Made by a program: the position numbers and the translations under genes. Positions 42,900-54,377 of a DNA stretch of 64,000 bases are shown one piece after another (within the stretch, counting starts at the first letter, position 1; the number at the start of each line of letters is the position of its first letter). The DNA is taken from positions 1,881,599-1,945,598 of the forward strand of contig MU004190.1 in assembly GCA_010093605.1 (NCBI GenBank). Reading direction: 5' to 3'. Below the pieces are notes generated by a model. That model did no database searches and was not told where the DNA came from. It saw nothing but the letters and a program-made list of their open reading frames with translations. The stretch comes from Lophium mytilinum. Taxonomy: Eukaryota; Ascomycota; Dothideomycetes; Mytilinidiales; Mytilinidiaceae.

Positions 42900-44810
42900 A
42901 TGGAAACCTACAGTTGGTACAATATTTCGGTAAGTATTTTGACTGGCAGTCCATGTCATCTCCCAGCCGGACACTGATGAATTGCAGGTGGTGTGCTTTG
43001 CAGCCTTTGGGTCTCTCTTCACTGGCTACTCCCTCGCTGTGTTTGCCTTCACCATAGGCCAGCCAACTTTCTATACCTCGCTTGGTCTTGTATCGGATCC
43101 TACCTCTCCCGGATACAGCCACACGAACGACATAATTGGGGCAGCCAATGGTGTATTTTTCGGTACCGGCTTCTTTGGGTGCTTCCTCGCGGGCTGGGCA
43201 GGAAACCGCTTCGGGAGGATCAATGGCTTCCGTATCGCTGCCGTGACAGGAATCATCGGAGGCGCACTTCAATGCGGATCGCAATCGCCAGCAATGGTTC
43301 GCTTTTCAACGTCTTGCAAGCTTTCATGCTTAGTCTGGTTCACTAATATGAAACAGTTCTTGGTTGCGAGAGCAGTGGCTGGGTTAGCAGCAGGCCACAC
43401 GATGGCCGCTATGCCTACTTATTTCACCGAAGTGTCACCTCCTCATTCTCGGGGCTTGATCACTGGCGCCCACGGAATGTTCATTAATATTGGATATTGT
43501 ACAGCGGGGTGGATAGGGTATGTATGCAAGTAATCAAGGGATGTCTCATTGCTGATTGCACTATATCAGATTCGGATGCTACTTTACCCCTGGTTCTACG
43601 TTTGCATGGAGATTCCCCTTTGCACTAGTCATTCTTTGGGCTCTTTGTCTGCTTGCAGGATCTTTTTACGGTAAGTGACCTCCGCTTCATGTAGAAGCCG
43701 CGGCGAAAAGTTCTAACTTTCTGCAGTACCGGAAAGCCCAAGATTTTTAGTGCAACGGGATAATCAAGAGAAAGCTTTCGAGATTCTCGTCCGACTTCAT
43801 AGCGATCCTCGAGATGCAAACAATACATTTGCTCATCAAGAACTGCAAGAGATTGTAGAAAGGGGTCAGGCAGAGAAAGAACTTATCAGGGTTGATGGGA
43901 GATGGCGGCTCTTCACGAAGAAGACCAATTTTCGAAGACTCATCCTTGCATGCATGGTGATGATAGGAGGCCAGAATATTGGTCCCCTCGTCATCAATAA
44001 CTACAACGTTCGGCTCTATGGCTCACTCGGTCTGGGAGCTACGAAGTCGCTGCTCTTGTCTGCGGTTTACAATACCATTGGCTTGATTTTCGCAAGCGTC
44101 GGTGCTTCCATCTCGGATCGTCTTGGACGGAGAAAGGCTATGGGCGAGTCTTGGCCCCTCTTTGATTCTAATTAACTCCACTAATCGTGGGAACAGTGAC
44201 TGGCTACGTGGCAGTAACATGTGTCTTTGCTACCTTAACGGGAATGATTGCCCAATACAACAACACACCATCAAAGGGCTGGGCTGCGGCTGCTGTAACC
44301 ATGGTCTATCTTTACGTGGTTTGGTGAGATCTCTTTGAGTCGGAGAATAAGACACCTCGCTAACGTAGACATTCCTCTAGCTACAACTCTTTTATTGATC
44401 TCAACCAATTCACAATTGCAACAGAGATCTTTCCGACCCATCTTCGAAACCAGGCATCGGCCATCGCCATCAGTGGCCTTTTCTTGGCAGATATTCTTTG
44501 GCTGAACCTTCTTCCAACAGCTACGGCCAATATTGGCTGGAAGTACTACTTGGTGTTCGTATGTCTGGCTGTTTGTCACACTATTTACCTGGGTTTCCAG
44601 CTTCCTGAGGTATGCGCAACTTTCCCAAATCCAAGAGTTTCAGAACTGTTCTAATATTACGCGCAGACGGCTGGTTGGCATCTTGAAGAAATGGACCTTG
44701 CGATGACTGGTATTGATCATACTCAAAATCCTGATCATGACTTAAAGGGCGTGAACGACCCTGAATCAAATCACATTGAGGCTCTTGGCGAAGTTAAAAA
44801 TGGGCAGTGA
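42900..44810 (+). CDS. MFS sugar-type transporter
   Basis: Eight exons (42900-42929, 42988-43296, 43357-43517, 43570-43670, 43727-44143, 44197-44323, 44381-44609, 44667-44810) give 505 aa. Twelve membrane segments are expected; sugar-porter hallmarks are GNRFGRINGFR, ARAVAGLAAGH, PTYFTEVSPPHSRG, VPESPRFLV after segment 6, DRLGRRKAM, EIFPTHLRNQA and LPETAGWHLEEMD. One intron (44144-44196) must use a GC donor (GCGAGT) to keep the frame that restores the next membrane segment. The family imports hexoses, disaccharides, quinate or small hydroxylated compounds by proton symport at the plasma membrane. Next to monooxygenases and dehydrogenases it may take up or export the compound being processed; substrate cannot be read from the sequence. 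Confidence 0.83.
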
Positions 44811-45357
44811 AAACAGACAGAGAGGCGAAGTGAATGCGACCACACTTTTTTATTTGATTTACGGATTGTGGATGAAATCAAGGGCCATCAGCTTTCTTAT
44901 TCTGGTCATACGTAGTCAGCAGTATAGGATAACATACAGCAAGCTTTTACTGTCAGAATGCTGATGCGGAACGCCCAGTGATCATTCCAGAAAAGCTGTG
45001 GCTATCTGTTGTTTGCTCAACTTATTGATCAAAGACATTTCTCATGTTGAAAATGCCTGGGCGTAATACATTTCAACAGGACCTAGCCGAAAGCGTGTTA
45101 CTTCGGCGTTTGGACGAGATGGAAGGCGTGTGTGTCTCTGCTCGAGTTAGACTCTATGCAATTGCCGTTATGGGCAAGGAAAGAGGCGAGGTACGTATCT
45201 GCGAAGACCGCTATCTCCTTCTGTTGGGATGAGAAGCGGTAAAGTCCTCTCCACTGTCGTAGATGTGCGCTCTGTGTATGACAAAGAAGGAGCTGGTTAC
45301 ATAATAATACACGTTCGTCATTGTCTGAAACACCGCAAGTCTATCAGTCTACACTAT
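44811..45357. other. Intergenic between convergent genes, no gene seen
   Basis: 547 bp between the MFS transporter and the first Baeyer-Villiger monooxygenase. Only short frames without motifs. Confidence 0.4.
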
Positions 45358-47084
45358 CTATAAAGTAATAGGAAGCTTTGACTGCTTGTCAGTATAATGC
45401 ACCACCGTAAATCCCTCCAACGTTGCCAAAGCTTCGCGACATTCACGTTCATATTGTTCTATTCCTCCCAAGTAGACCAACTGCTCCCGCTTCTTACCTG
45501 GGATGTTCGATCCCATATACCAGGAATCGGTCAATGGCAACAGCGTTTTGTCGTTTGCATCCTGGATTGCTTGCTTCCATTTCTCCTCGGCATTTCGCTT
45601 CGGCTCGACAGATTTGATAGCTTCACTCTGCATCTTCTTGAGCAAATCGACGACAATGTCTACTTGGCTTTCTATGAACACTGGGCCGTTCGTAAACGCT
45701 GTCGGCGCTGTTCTGAGCGTCAGTGGGGTCAGCTGTAGGATGGAATAAGAGTCTTGCCTTGAGGCCCATATATCATAAACAGATTCGGGCAGCCACTACT
45801 GCAGAGACCCAAATGGGTGAAGACGCCATCCTTCCATCTTTCTCGGAAAGTCACACCGTCTTTGCCATGGATATTCATATTTGTGAGACTTCCAGTCATT
45901 GCATCAAAGCCAGTAGCCATCACGATGGTGTCGAACTCGCGTTCCACCCCATCTTTGCAAATGATGCCCTTTTCCGTTATTTCCAGGATGGCATTGGCTT
46001 TCAGGTCAACGACGTCAACATTGTCCTGGTCGATACACTCATAGTAGTCCTGCTCCAGACTGCTTCGCTTCGTCCCAAAGGCAAAGGGCGCCTCTTTAGG
46101 CACTAGGAAAGCCAATTTCTCGGGATTCTTCAGCCTCGGGCGCGTCTTCTTCGCCCAGAACTCATACATGAGCTTGTTAGCCCTCTGATCGACCAAGAAG
46201 TCCCGATAGTTCGCTTGGTTGAAGTTGAATCCGCCGCGGTTCCATAGCTCCTCCCAGAGCTCTTCGCGTTCTTCATCATTCAAGTCAAACACGGAGCCGA
46301 CTTGAGGATCGTAGCCAAGCCCAGACTTGGTCTTACGGCAGTGGGCAAACATGCTGCGGTACGTGGCCTTGCTGATACGTTGCTCGAATTCGTCCAGCGG
46401 ACGCTGGAACATGGGCAACGAGATGCTGGCAGTGCGAATGTAGACAGTCAGTTGGCGTGCCTCCTTTGCTATCTCTTGAGTACACTGAACCGCAGTTGCG
46501 CCCGATCCAACGACGGCCACACGCTTGTCTTTCGTATCCGCAACCTCAGGCCAGCGGGTTGAATGGATAAGCTGGCCCTTGAAACTATCTAGGCCTTTGA
46601 AGTCGGGATAGTGTGGCTTGAACGAGCTGCCAGTGGCGCAAATAAGGTACTTGCATACGGCTTTCTTCCCACTCTCGGTTGTGACGGTCCATCTTGCAAA
46701 CGATTCGTCGTACGTTGCGTTCACGACATTGGCGGAATAGGTTATGTCTTTCGACAGATGCAGGGTGTCGTCTACATGCTTGAAGTAGGCTTTCAACTCG
46801 TCTCCGCTTGGGAATCGCTCAGACCAGGTCCATTTTCGCCAGACTTCGGGCATCGAGAATTGGTAGTAAGGAATCTCGGAATCAACGCGGGCTCCAGGGT
46901 AGTTGTTCCAATGCCAGACTCCGCCAAGAGTAGAGCCTGCTTCAAAAACATGAACCCGGTAACCCAGGCGACGGAGCTGGTAGAGTCCGTAGCATCCGCC
47001 GAAGCCAGCACCGATGATGAGGACATCGAGCTCGCCTGCCCCGCTGTCGCCGTTGGTCATGGAGTTTGCGGAAGCGGAAGGCAT
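45358..47084 (-). CDS. Baeyer-Villiger monooxygenase 1
   Basis: Inserts oxygen next to a ketone to form an ester or lactone, using FAD and NADPH. Two exons (47084-45758 and 45707-45358) give 558 aa. The 50-bp intron has a GC donor (AAG|GCAAGA) and acceptor ACAG; only this joint yields YGPQAPTAFTNGPVFIE, the expected family block, as no GT donor is available nearby. Motifs: FAD site IIGAGFGGCYGLYQL, GGVWHWNNYPGARVDSE, the full fingerprint FKGQLIHSTRWP (FxGxxxHxxxWP), NADPH site VAVVGSGATAVQ, and VMATGFDAMTG. No targeting sequence. It diverges from the short-chain dehydrogenase gene over 505 bp, so alcohol oxidation to a ketone followed by ring or chain oxygen insertion is a reasonable pairing. 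Confidence 0.9.
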
Positions 47085-47589
47085 GTCGAAACTCGGCTAC
47101 GGATGAGGAACTGTTGTACCCGCGAAAATGCAGAACACGTCAAAGATGTCTAGTCGCGCAAGACAAATCACATCAATGAAGCTTTAGAATGAATCGTAAG
47201 ATATAGAGCGATATTTCAATGGGTCGGTTGTAGTCGGACAATGTCCTTGCGCGCCGAACGATGTTGGCCTGACCGTCCATGGCCTGACTGGACGATGCCG
47301 ACACAGCCAGTAGTATGTGCTAGCTGCATCATGGTGAGGGGCGGAGAGGGATATCCCTGGGCCTGGGGCGAAGCGAAATGCGGAGTACTCTAGTCTCTCC
47401 GCTGCAGTGGCGCCGGATATCCGGCCCTTGCCGAGGTGCCTCAACTGCATCTCCATGGTCGGGAACAATAGCCGACCGCTGTAGTGGTGTGATGCGTAGC
47501 AACACGCAGTCCTTTGGGGCTTTGAACGTTAACAAGTTCATTCGCGCCGCTGCCATTGCTCCTCTACCGCCTTCCACGTGCTGTTAACC
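47085..47589. promoter_or_regulatory. Shared promoter region of BVMO 1 and the dehydrogenase
   Basis: 505-bp gap between divergent starts, GC-rich towards the dehydrogenase. No repeated operator recognised; short frames have no motifs. Confidence 0.35.
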
Positions 47590-48818
47590 ATGAGTGCTGC
47601 TCCGCGGACCAACTTTCCCAATGGGATGCTCGCAGGTTAGTCTTCTAGTCTTAGTGCAGAACTGGCGGTTGAGCTAATCAAGTTCGATATCAGGGCAGAC
47701 CGCTATCATCACAGGCGCGGCTCAGGGCATAGGTGCTGAAACCGCTGCGATCCTCGCACACGAGGGGTGCAAGGTTGTGATCGCCGACATCGACGCCGGT
47801 ATTTCTCCATCGAAATACTAGAGCGGAAATTATGCTAATTCTGAGTGTAGGAAAGGCCGAGAAGACTGCGCAGGCCATCATTTCTGAAGGTGGCTCTGCG
47901 ATCGCGGTTGGGGGAGACATCACAAATAATGAGTCTATCGACAAGCTGATACAGCAGACCGTGGAATTCAGCAACGGTAAGATTCATATCATCATCAATA
48001 ATGCAGGCTACGCATGGGATGATCCCGTTGAGAAGATTGGTGACAAGCAGTGGGGTGAGTGATTCCTCCAATCTAGCGTCTTTGTTTGCTTCTGATAGAG
48101 CAAGACACCATCATTGCGCTGCATAATACGGCACCATTCAAACTCGTGCGGGCGGCAGCACCATATTTTATGGTCAAAGACGGCGAGCCGAGATCAATCG
48201 TTAATATCTCGTCGACATCCGGCATTCACGGTAATGCTGGGCAAGCCAGCTATGCTCTGGCTAAGGCAGGATTGGTTGGCCTCACGAAGACACTAGCCCA
48301 AGAATGGGGACCTGAGTATGGAGTGAGAGCCAACAGTATGTATCCAATTCAAGGGTTACCCTAATACTGTTGACGCTGATTATTCCCACTACAGCTGTCG
48401 CTTTCGGAGCCATTAAGACTAGACTCACGCAGGCTCCCGCAGAAGAAAGCTTTGTAATCAGGGCAGATGGCACTAAGCACGCTGTTGGATTCCATGGCGG
48501 CTACGACGAAGAGGAGAAATGGTTAGTGCGCCCGCTCATCTGAATCTGTCTGCTTGAGCTCACCTGCCTGTCTGCATAGGGTTGGCGATATTCCTCTCCG
48601 CCGGATCGGATCCCCCACCGACGCTGGGCGAGCTATTCTGGCAGTAGTATCTCCGCTTTTCTCATACGTGACTGGCCAGGTAAGTCAGACAATCATCTGC
48701 GGCCATAAACATTCTAATCGCCTCTTATTCAGACAATCATGGTAAGCGCTCTTCACTGGGCTCTCAAAACTCAGGCAGTAACAATAGAAAGGTCTCGGGG
48801 GGTAGAGGTGGTATGTAG
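47590..48818 (+). CDS. Short-chain dehydrogenase/reductase
   Basis: Eight exons (47590-47635, 47694-47798, 47851-48054, 48099-48335, 48395-48521, 48580-48679, 48733-48741, 48792-48818) give 284 aa. Cofactor motif ITGAAQGIGAETA, NNAGY, catalytic Ser in NISSTSGIHG and YALAK, then the C-terminal VTGQTIMVSGGRGGM. The seventh exon is only 9 nt and encodes Thr-Ile-Met; it is needed for the family-typical C terminus, and skipping it would keep the frame. All catalytic residues are present. Classical SDRs interconvert alcohols and ketones with NAD(P)(H). Divergent from BVMO 1 and convergent with BVMO 2, so it most likely makes or removes the ketone these enzymes use. Confidence 0.85.
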
Positions 48819-49091
48819 CGTGAAAGACATCCGTGTGATAGAACGCCATTTACATAGAGACGCTAAAATAAATCTATGCCCAAATTTCAATGGAATAATG
48901 ATATTTAAGAATGTTGATTGATTGGCAAGTCATTTATCTATAGGTTAAATTTCAATGAGCTAACGCCAGTTCCCCTCTGGTCACAAATATCAGGTATTGT
49001 CAATAGTCAGGAATTGTATGGTTTGTGTTGAAAGGTGAGGTGCATCTCTATGAAATAGAGGAACAGCGTCGCTGAGAAGTCATAGATACTG

Positions 49092-50831
49092 CTACAACGC
49101 CGCTACCGCTTTCTTGGGCAAGGAAGATGCGATGCCGTCGCTCTTTGCCTCAACGCCCGCGGCAGGAAAGAAGTTCATACTCGCCCAATTGGACTTGTAC
49201 TCATTCTCGAGCCAAGAAGCCCAAGTCGGGACACCACCGAAATAAAATAACACAGTAGAAATCTTTCCAGGTATGTTCGCACCGACGAACCAAGCGTGAT
49301 TCGCTTTGGCAGACTCTGCAAATAGGGTAGCTCTAAAGGCCTCATCGAGCTGCGAAGACCACGCGTCCACCGCCTTCTGCGTAACTTCAATTTTGGCGAG
49401 ATTGTTCTTTTGCATGTGCTGAATGGTCTTGCCAATCCAATTCACTTCGATGTCCAAGACAATTGGCATATTCCCAAAGGGTATATGGGGACCACAGACG
49501 AGAAACATATTAGGAAATCTAGGGACGAGGGTTCCGGCGAACGTTTCGAGGCTTTTTGACCAAATTTCTCCCAGTGATGCGTTTTGACTGCCACGAACGT
49601 CCATCTCAGCAAGTGCACCAGTGGCGGCATCGAAACCCAGGGCGAAAATGATGATGTCGAACTCGTATTTAGCTCCGGAGTTGGTCTGGATGCCATTTTC
49701 GTACATGTCAATTTCGTCATGACTTATGTCCACCAACTTTACGTTCGGCCGATTGTATGCCTCGTAGTAGAAATGTCCACAGGGCGGACGCTTTGATAGA
49801 AAGGGATATTTGGGAGACAGCAACTCCGCCGTGGCCGGGTCTTTGACGACGGCGGCAATCTTGCGGCGAATATACTCCGAGGCAACGTCATTGGACTCCT
49901 GGTCGGTGAAGAGATCATCGAATGTCTCAAACTGATAATGGAAGCCACCATTTTCCCAGCCGGAGTCCAAGACTTGTTTGATCTTGTCGGCGTCTCCCAC
50001 ACTCTTGATGGTGTGGCCAGTGGAGTTCATGGCCAATCCAAACGGATGTTCTTGTGCTTGTTTCCAGTTGGCATTGAAGCCTTGCTTGATATCGACAGCT
50101 TGATACTCGTCGATTACATAATTGCGGCCGGGAAGCACGTAGTTCGGTGTGCGCTGGAACACAGTCAACTGCTTGGCTATGGGGGCGATCTTGGGGATTA
50201 TCTGGACGCCGGTGGCGCCAGTTCCGACAACGGCGACGCGCTTTCCGCGAAAATCGATCTTGTCCTTGGGCCAGGTAGATGACTGGTACCACTTCCCTTT
50301 GTACGACTTGAGGCCCGCGAAGGGAGGTTCCTTGGCAATCGACAATGGTCCAGTGGCGGCGAGGAAGTAGCGGCAAGTCGAGGACGACCCCTTGGCGGTG
50401 GTGATGGTCCATAAATTGTCGCTGTCGCTATAGTGCGCAGCTTTGATTTCTGTATTGAAATCGATCTGTTTGCGCAGATCGAAGCGATCTGAGTTCTTAG
50501 AATTAGAGGCTGGCCAAATGGAGGGGTTGGGACAGAACTAACCCACAACACGGCCCATATACTGCTGGACCTCTTGCTGAGAAGGATACCGTTCGCTGTA
50601 TTGCCACTCCTCCCTCACCTCTGGCGCGAAGTTCAGAGCGTAAACCCAGGCCTCACTATCCGTCCGGGCTCCTGGGTAGCGGTTCCAGTACCACGCCCCG
50701 CCTACGTCTGATCCAGCCTCGAAACATTTTGCAGTCAGGCCTTGCTGGCCCAGTTCCCAGAGCGACCGGATGCCAGAGAAGCCAGCGCCGGCGACAATGG
50801 CATCGTAGTCTGCGGTCTTGGGTGAAGTCAT
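49092..50831 (-). CDS. Baeyer-Villiger monooxygenase 2
   Basis: Two exons (50831-50543, 50488-49092; 54-bp intron GTTAGT/CTCAG) give 561 aa; the joint yields [18 protein letters not shown] as expected. FAD site [40 protein letters not shown] site [14 protein letters not shown], and [10 protein letters not shown] are intact. The family fingerprint is altered to [12 protein letters not shown]: the leading Phe is Tyr and the normally invariant His is Gln. The C-terminal half carries [12 protein letters not shown] and [14 protein letters not shown], as in fungal cycloalkanone-type enzymes. It is not a recent duplicate of BVMO 1, since the two are clearly different in sequence. It faces the second Zn2Cys6 regulator across 874 bp. 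It may act on a later or different ketone, or have shifted activity because of the fingerprint change. Confidence 0.88.
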
Positions 50832-51705
50832 GGGTATGCAGGTTGGTGACGCCGGTCGGGTTTCGATCAGGGCTTCAGCTACTGAGGCACGATTTACTCT
50901 GTTGTCAAGATATCAAATATCAAATGTCTGGGGATTCGATCTCAGCAGTATCTACTATGCGTAGGCCTAGGTTCGCGCGTGAGGATGTGCCTGACGCGTC
51001 GCAGCGGCTGGCATGGGTATGGATAACGGCCCGGCGTGGACCGAGACGAGGAAATCCGGGCCATTGCATCTTGACGGACAGCAGTTGGCCATGCTGGTAT
51101 TTCCGAGGGTGCTGTGCCACTGCTGGAGGGTGTCTGCTCGGATCCCAAGAAGTGCGGAGAAGCGGGGGCGGCGGCTTGGGGCAGCGGCGTGCAGCGATTT
51201 GCACGGGGATCTCGAGACGAGCTGCCGGCGATGCCCTACCGTATGCTCTCGAAACAGTGAGACGCCACTCTTGGCACGCTATCTCAAGCATAAATTTTCA
51301 GCGTATCACGTCAACGCCAGCGACATGAATTGTGGGCCACCCGCCCCTGAGCCAGTCTGACAACTCCGCTAGGAGTCTGCTAGGATCTACCCCCAACGCT
51401 TTTTAGTTTAGGGGATCGACTAGCGGTGCCAAGCCTGGAGTCTCACTGTTTCCAGAGCATACGGTAGCCTGTCGGCGTTGGCCGACGCGCACCCCGCGCG
51501 ACCGGGCGTCCTTGCCGTCGCCGCGTGCAGCGCACGCGGCTGCACGCGATGCCCGCCGTGCCCAATTCCCCACATTTCTCCACGCCTACCCCATGGGGCG
51601 CCGGCTAATGAGGCCCTCGTCGGTCGACATCCCCGAGCAACGTTGGCCGTCCTCCTCCTCTGAACGTCCACGCCATCTTGTGTGTGCCTCTGTCAACCTG
51701 ATCCA
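50832..51705. promoter_or_regulatory. Intergenic promoter region with a 42-bp inverted repeat
   Basis: Between divergent BVMO 2 and the regulator. 51236-51277 and 51426-51467 are inverted copies matching at 38 of 42 positions (shared core CTACCGTATGCTCT and GAAACAGTGAGAC), 148 bp apart. GC-rich frames crossing the region show no protein motifs. Could be a small MITE or an operator pair for the regulator. Confidence 0.6.
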
Positions 51706-53877
51706 ATGCCTTTGCCAACGGCGGAGCGACCTGGGGCTTCGGGGCCCTTGCATCGTGCTTCAGTCGCCTGCAAGACGTGTCGCCTGCGCAAGGTCAAGGC
51801 AAGCCTCCCGCTCTCTGCACCGTCTCGCATCCCCACTGACGCTTGCTCTCCAGTGCGATGCCCAGTTCGCCCCGTCAGAAGAAGGGTGTGGCCCATGTCG
51901 GCGCGCTGGGCAGCAATGCCTGCTCGACCCTCAGTCGGATGGGAGACGACGCACCTCAGTCAGCCGCAAGTTCGTCGCCGACCTCCAACAGCGCATACAG
52001 ATGCTCGAAGCCCTCAACCAGGGCCTTCCCCCCCACAGGTTCGTGCTCTCTGCACCAAGCACAATGCATCCTCCGTCGCACCGGACTTTCATGCGCGGTG
52101 CATGGCTGACTGTCTCCAGCACTGTGCCATCGACCAACTCCGCTGGCGCAGCACCTATTTCAAGCACCTCTACTCTCATGTCGCCGCCCGCTCTGCCTGC
52201 TTCAACCTTGCTCAACCGAGAGTCCCCAGAAAACGTCCCTGGTGGATCACCAACCTTCTTCGGCGCGACATCTCACCCCCACGTCACGTCACCCGGCGAC
52301 GAGGCTTGGCCCGCTTCCTTCGACGACGACGTCGATGCAGTCGGCATTGATCTCGACACGACCTCACCTCGTCTGCGGGACCACCTGCTCCAGGCCTACT
52401 TCAAGTACCAGACTCTGTGGGTAGACGTTGTCAACAAGGAAACCTTCCTGACCCACCGCGCAAACGGCGACCGCCCCCGGTGGTACTCCAAGTTCCTGGA
52501 AAACGCCATGCTAGCATGCGGAACCCGTCTGAGCACCTCGAAAGCGGTACGTGCGCTAGGTGTCAAGTATCTGGCGTGGGCCAAGGATGAAGTCTTGCGA
52601 GCCATGGCCGAGCCCACGCCCGCAAACCTGCAGGGCTTCTTGCTTCTGAGTGAATATGAAGTCACGCAGGGCAATGACCGCCCGGGCTGGATGTTTTGTG
52701 GTAAGTGTACTTGCGACGAACAGCCGCGAACCGTGTTCGGCTGACTGATGCAGGCGTGGCGTGTCGTATGCTGTCGGATCTGGGCCTTCACGAGCTTGCA
52801 AGCATCACTGGTCCCCCCCAGGCCGTCCAAGAGTCTGCCAAAGAAAGTGACCTTGCCTACGGTCTCTTATCCGCTTGCGTCGTCTACGAAGGAGTCTGGA
52901 CGCTCTATCTCGGCAGGCCAAGCTCCATCCCATCATCAGTCATGAACGTCGCAGCTTCGCGCTGCAAGGCGGGGCGCAAGTCGGATGCGCCATGGCTCAA
53001 TGCCTGGGTAGGGCTCTGTGTACCAATGGCGGAGATATCCCACGTACTGAACGAAGAATCGATCCGCGACTCTGACAGAGCGGCTTCGCTGCGCAAGCTT
53101 TTCAGTCAAGTCGAGGAGTGGTATGAAAACCTCCCGCCAGATCTCTCATACGACGAGAAGCGTCTGATCAATTTGGACCTTGCTGGATACGGCCTGCATA
53201 CGCAGTACTGCAAAGTCCAGATACTCCTGCGGCAAGCACTGGCCAGGCCCTCGAACTCTAAAAAGCGGCGCCACTCCCAAATCGCACGCGAAAAAGAGCC
53301 TCTGCCACCCTCTGACAATACGAATGATATAATCTACAAGTACGCAGTCCGCATAGCCCGCCTGGTTGTCACATATCGCGAAGGGTTTGGGGTAGAGGAG
53401 ATACCGTCCATTATGCTCGACAACGCCGTGGTGGCAGCCACGGAGATGTTACGACACCTCCGGAAGGCCGACGACGCCCCAGGAATGCAACAGCAGACGG
53501 TTTGGCTCCGCTACCTGCTCAAGAGCCTGGAAACTGTGCAACCACACTTCCCAATCGTGCGACGCATGCTCGATTCTCTGAAACAGATTTGCGGAGACAA
53601 CAGCCCGCTTTGCAGAATGTTCCCTTCCGCACGTCGGAACTCTGTCCACGCTCCTGCTCTTGGCCTACCGGCACAGAGTGACTCGTCATTCCAGGCCAGC
53701 CCCAGGCCAAATGTTGCCCAAGAAGTCTCGATTGGCGGCGGAGCCGGTGCAGAGATTGTCTGGGATAACATCGATTGCGATAGTATCTTCTCGTTTGGTA
53801 GATTTGACGACTTTGTGCTTCCGGACATCGCTCCTTCCGACTCTCTGATATCGCATCTAGCGCAGCAAGTCACCTGA
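51706..53877 (+). CDS. Zn2Cys6 transcription factor, second regulator
   Basis: Three exons (51706-51798, 51854-52700, 52754-53877) give 687 aa. The binuclear cluster CX2CX6CX10CX2CX6C (ACKTCRLRKVKC onward, residues about 22-53) forms only if the first intron uses a GC donor (AAG|GCAAGC); the nearby GT donor would remove two residues inside the motif. Behind it are a basic linker (DGRRRTSVSRKF) and a short heptad region LQQRIQMLEALNQ for dimerisation, then a Ser/Pro-rich stretch and a fungal_trans-type middle homology region with LLQAYFKYQTLWVDVVNKETF, ACRMLSDLGLHELA and CVVYEGVWTLYLGRPSSIP. Last gene before the TA-rich block and divergent from BVMO 2; a likely regulator of the oxidative gene group, by position. 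Confidence 0.87.
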
Positions 53878-54030
53878 AATGCCGAAGCACGCCTTTGACA
53901 AGACATTATGTTATGGGCTCGGGCTTTGCCCGTGCCCTTAGCCTAGGGCCTATCAGGCCTGGGGCCTTGGCGGCGGCGCCGTGAGACGTGCGCGCCATAG
54001 CAGTGGCAGTTGCGAACGTATTGGGCGGTG

Positions 54031-54327
54031 TCATTCGACATCCCATCCTAATGGTAGTCGCGGCGGATAATCTGGAAGGTCGTGGAATTGGGCGTCAAAC
54101 TGGTGATGGGTGCCAGAGGTTGGCTTGGCGGAGTTGGTGCCGTATGTGCCCTGTTTGGTGATATGGCGGTCTTTGTCGACATGGGCCGCATTACAATACT
54201 CCTTCCAGGCGCGGAAGGCGCGGCGAACGTCTGGGTTCGCTGCGAACAGGTGGTCGTCTATATCGCATGTCTTCTTCCCACGATAGCAGGCCTCGTAAGC
54301 CGAGCCGGGGCCGGGGACGCACTTAGC
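54031..54327 (-). pseudogene. Truncated gene fragment at the edge of the TA-rich block
   Basis: A 99-codon frame on the minus strand is open from 54327 to a stop at 54033-54031 but contains no Met. It begins in sequence that could be a splice acceptor (TATATAG or GCTAAG) and reads CVPGPGSAYEACYRGKKTC, then DIDDHLFAANPDVRRAFRAW, KEYCNAAHVDKD and ends DYPPRLPLGWDVE. Composition and codon use are gene-like, with four cysteines. Upstream of it, on its own strand, the sequence turns abruptly into the TA-rich block, so the 5' part is lost or ruined. I do not recognise the family. It could be the last exon of a host gene cut by the block boundary. Confidence 0.55.
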
Positions 54328-54377
54328 CTATATAAACTTTTTTATTAATATAATATACTTATAGTATATTATTCTAG

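Noticed and set aside
50938-51360. Protein-coding gene in the BVMO 2/regulator gap
   Set aside because: Overlapping GC-rich frames on both strands, no motifs, and one arm of an inverted repeat lies within them.
54082-54348. 88-codon plus-strand frame at the block edge
   Set aside because: It is the complement of the more gene-like minus-strand fragment and contains only a low-complexity hydrophobic run.
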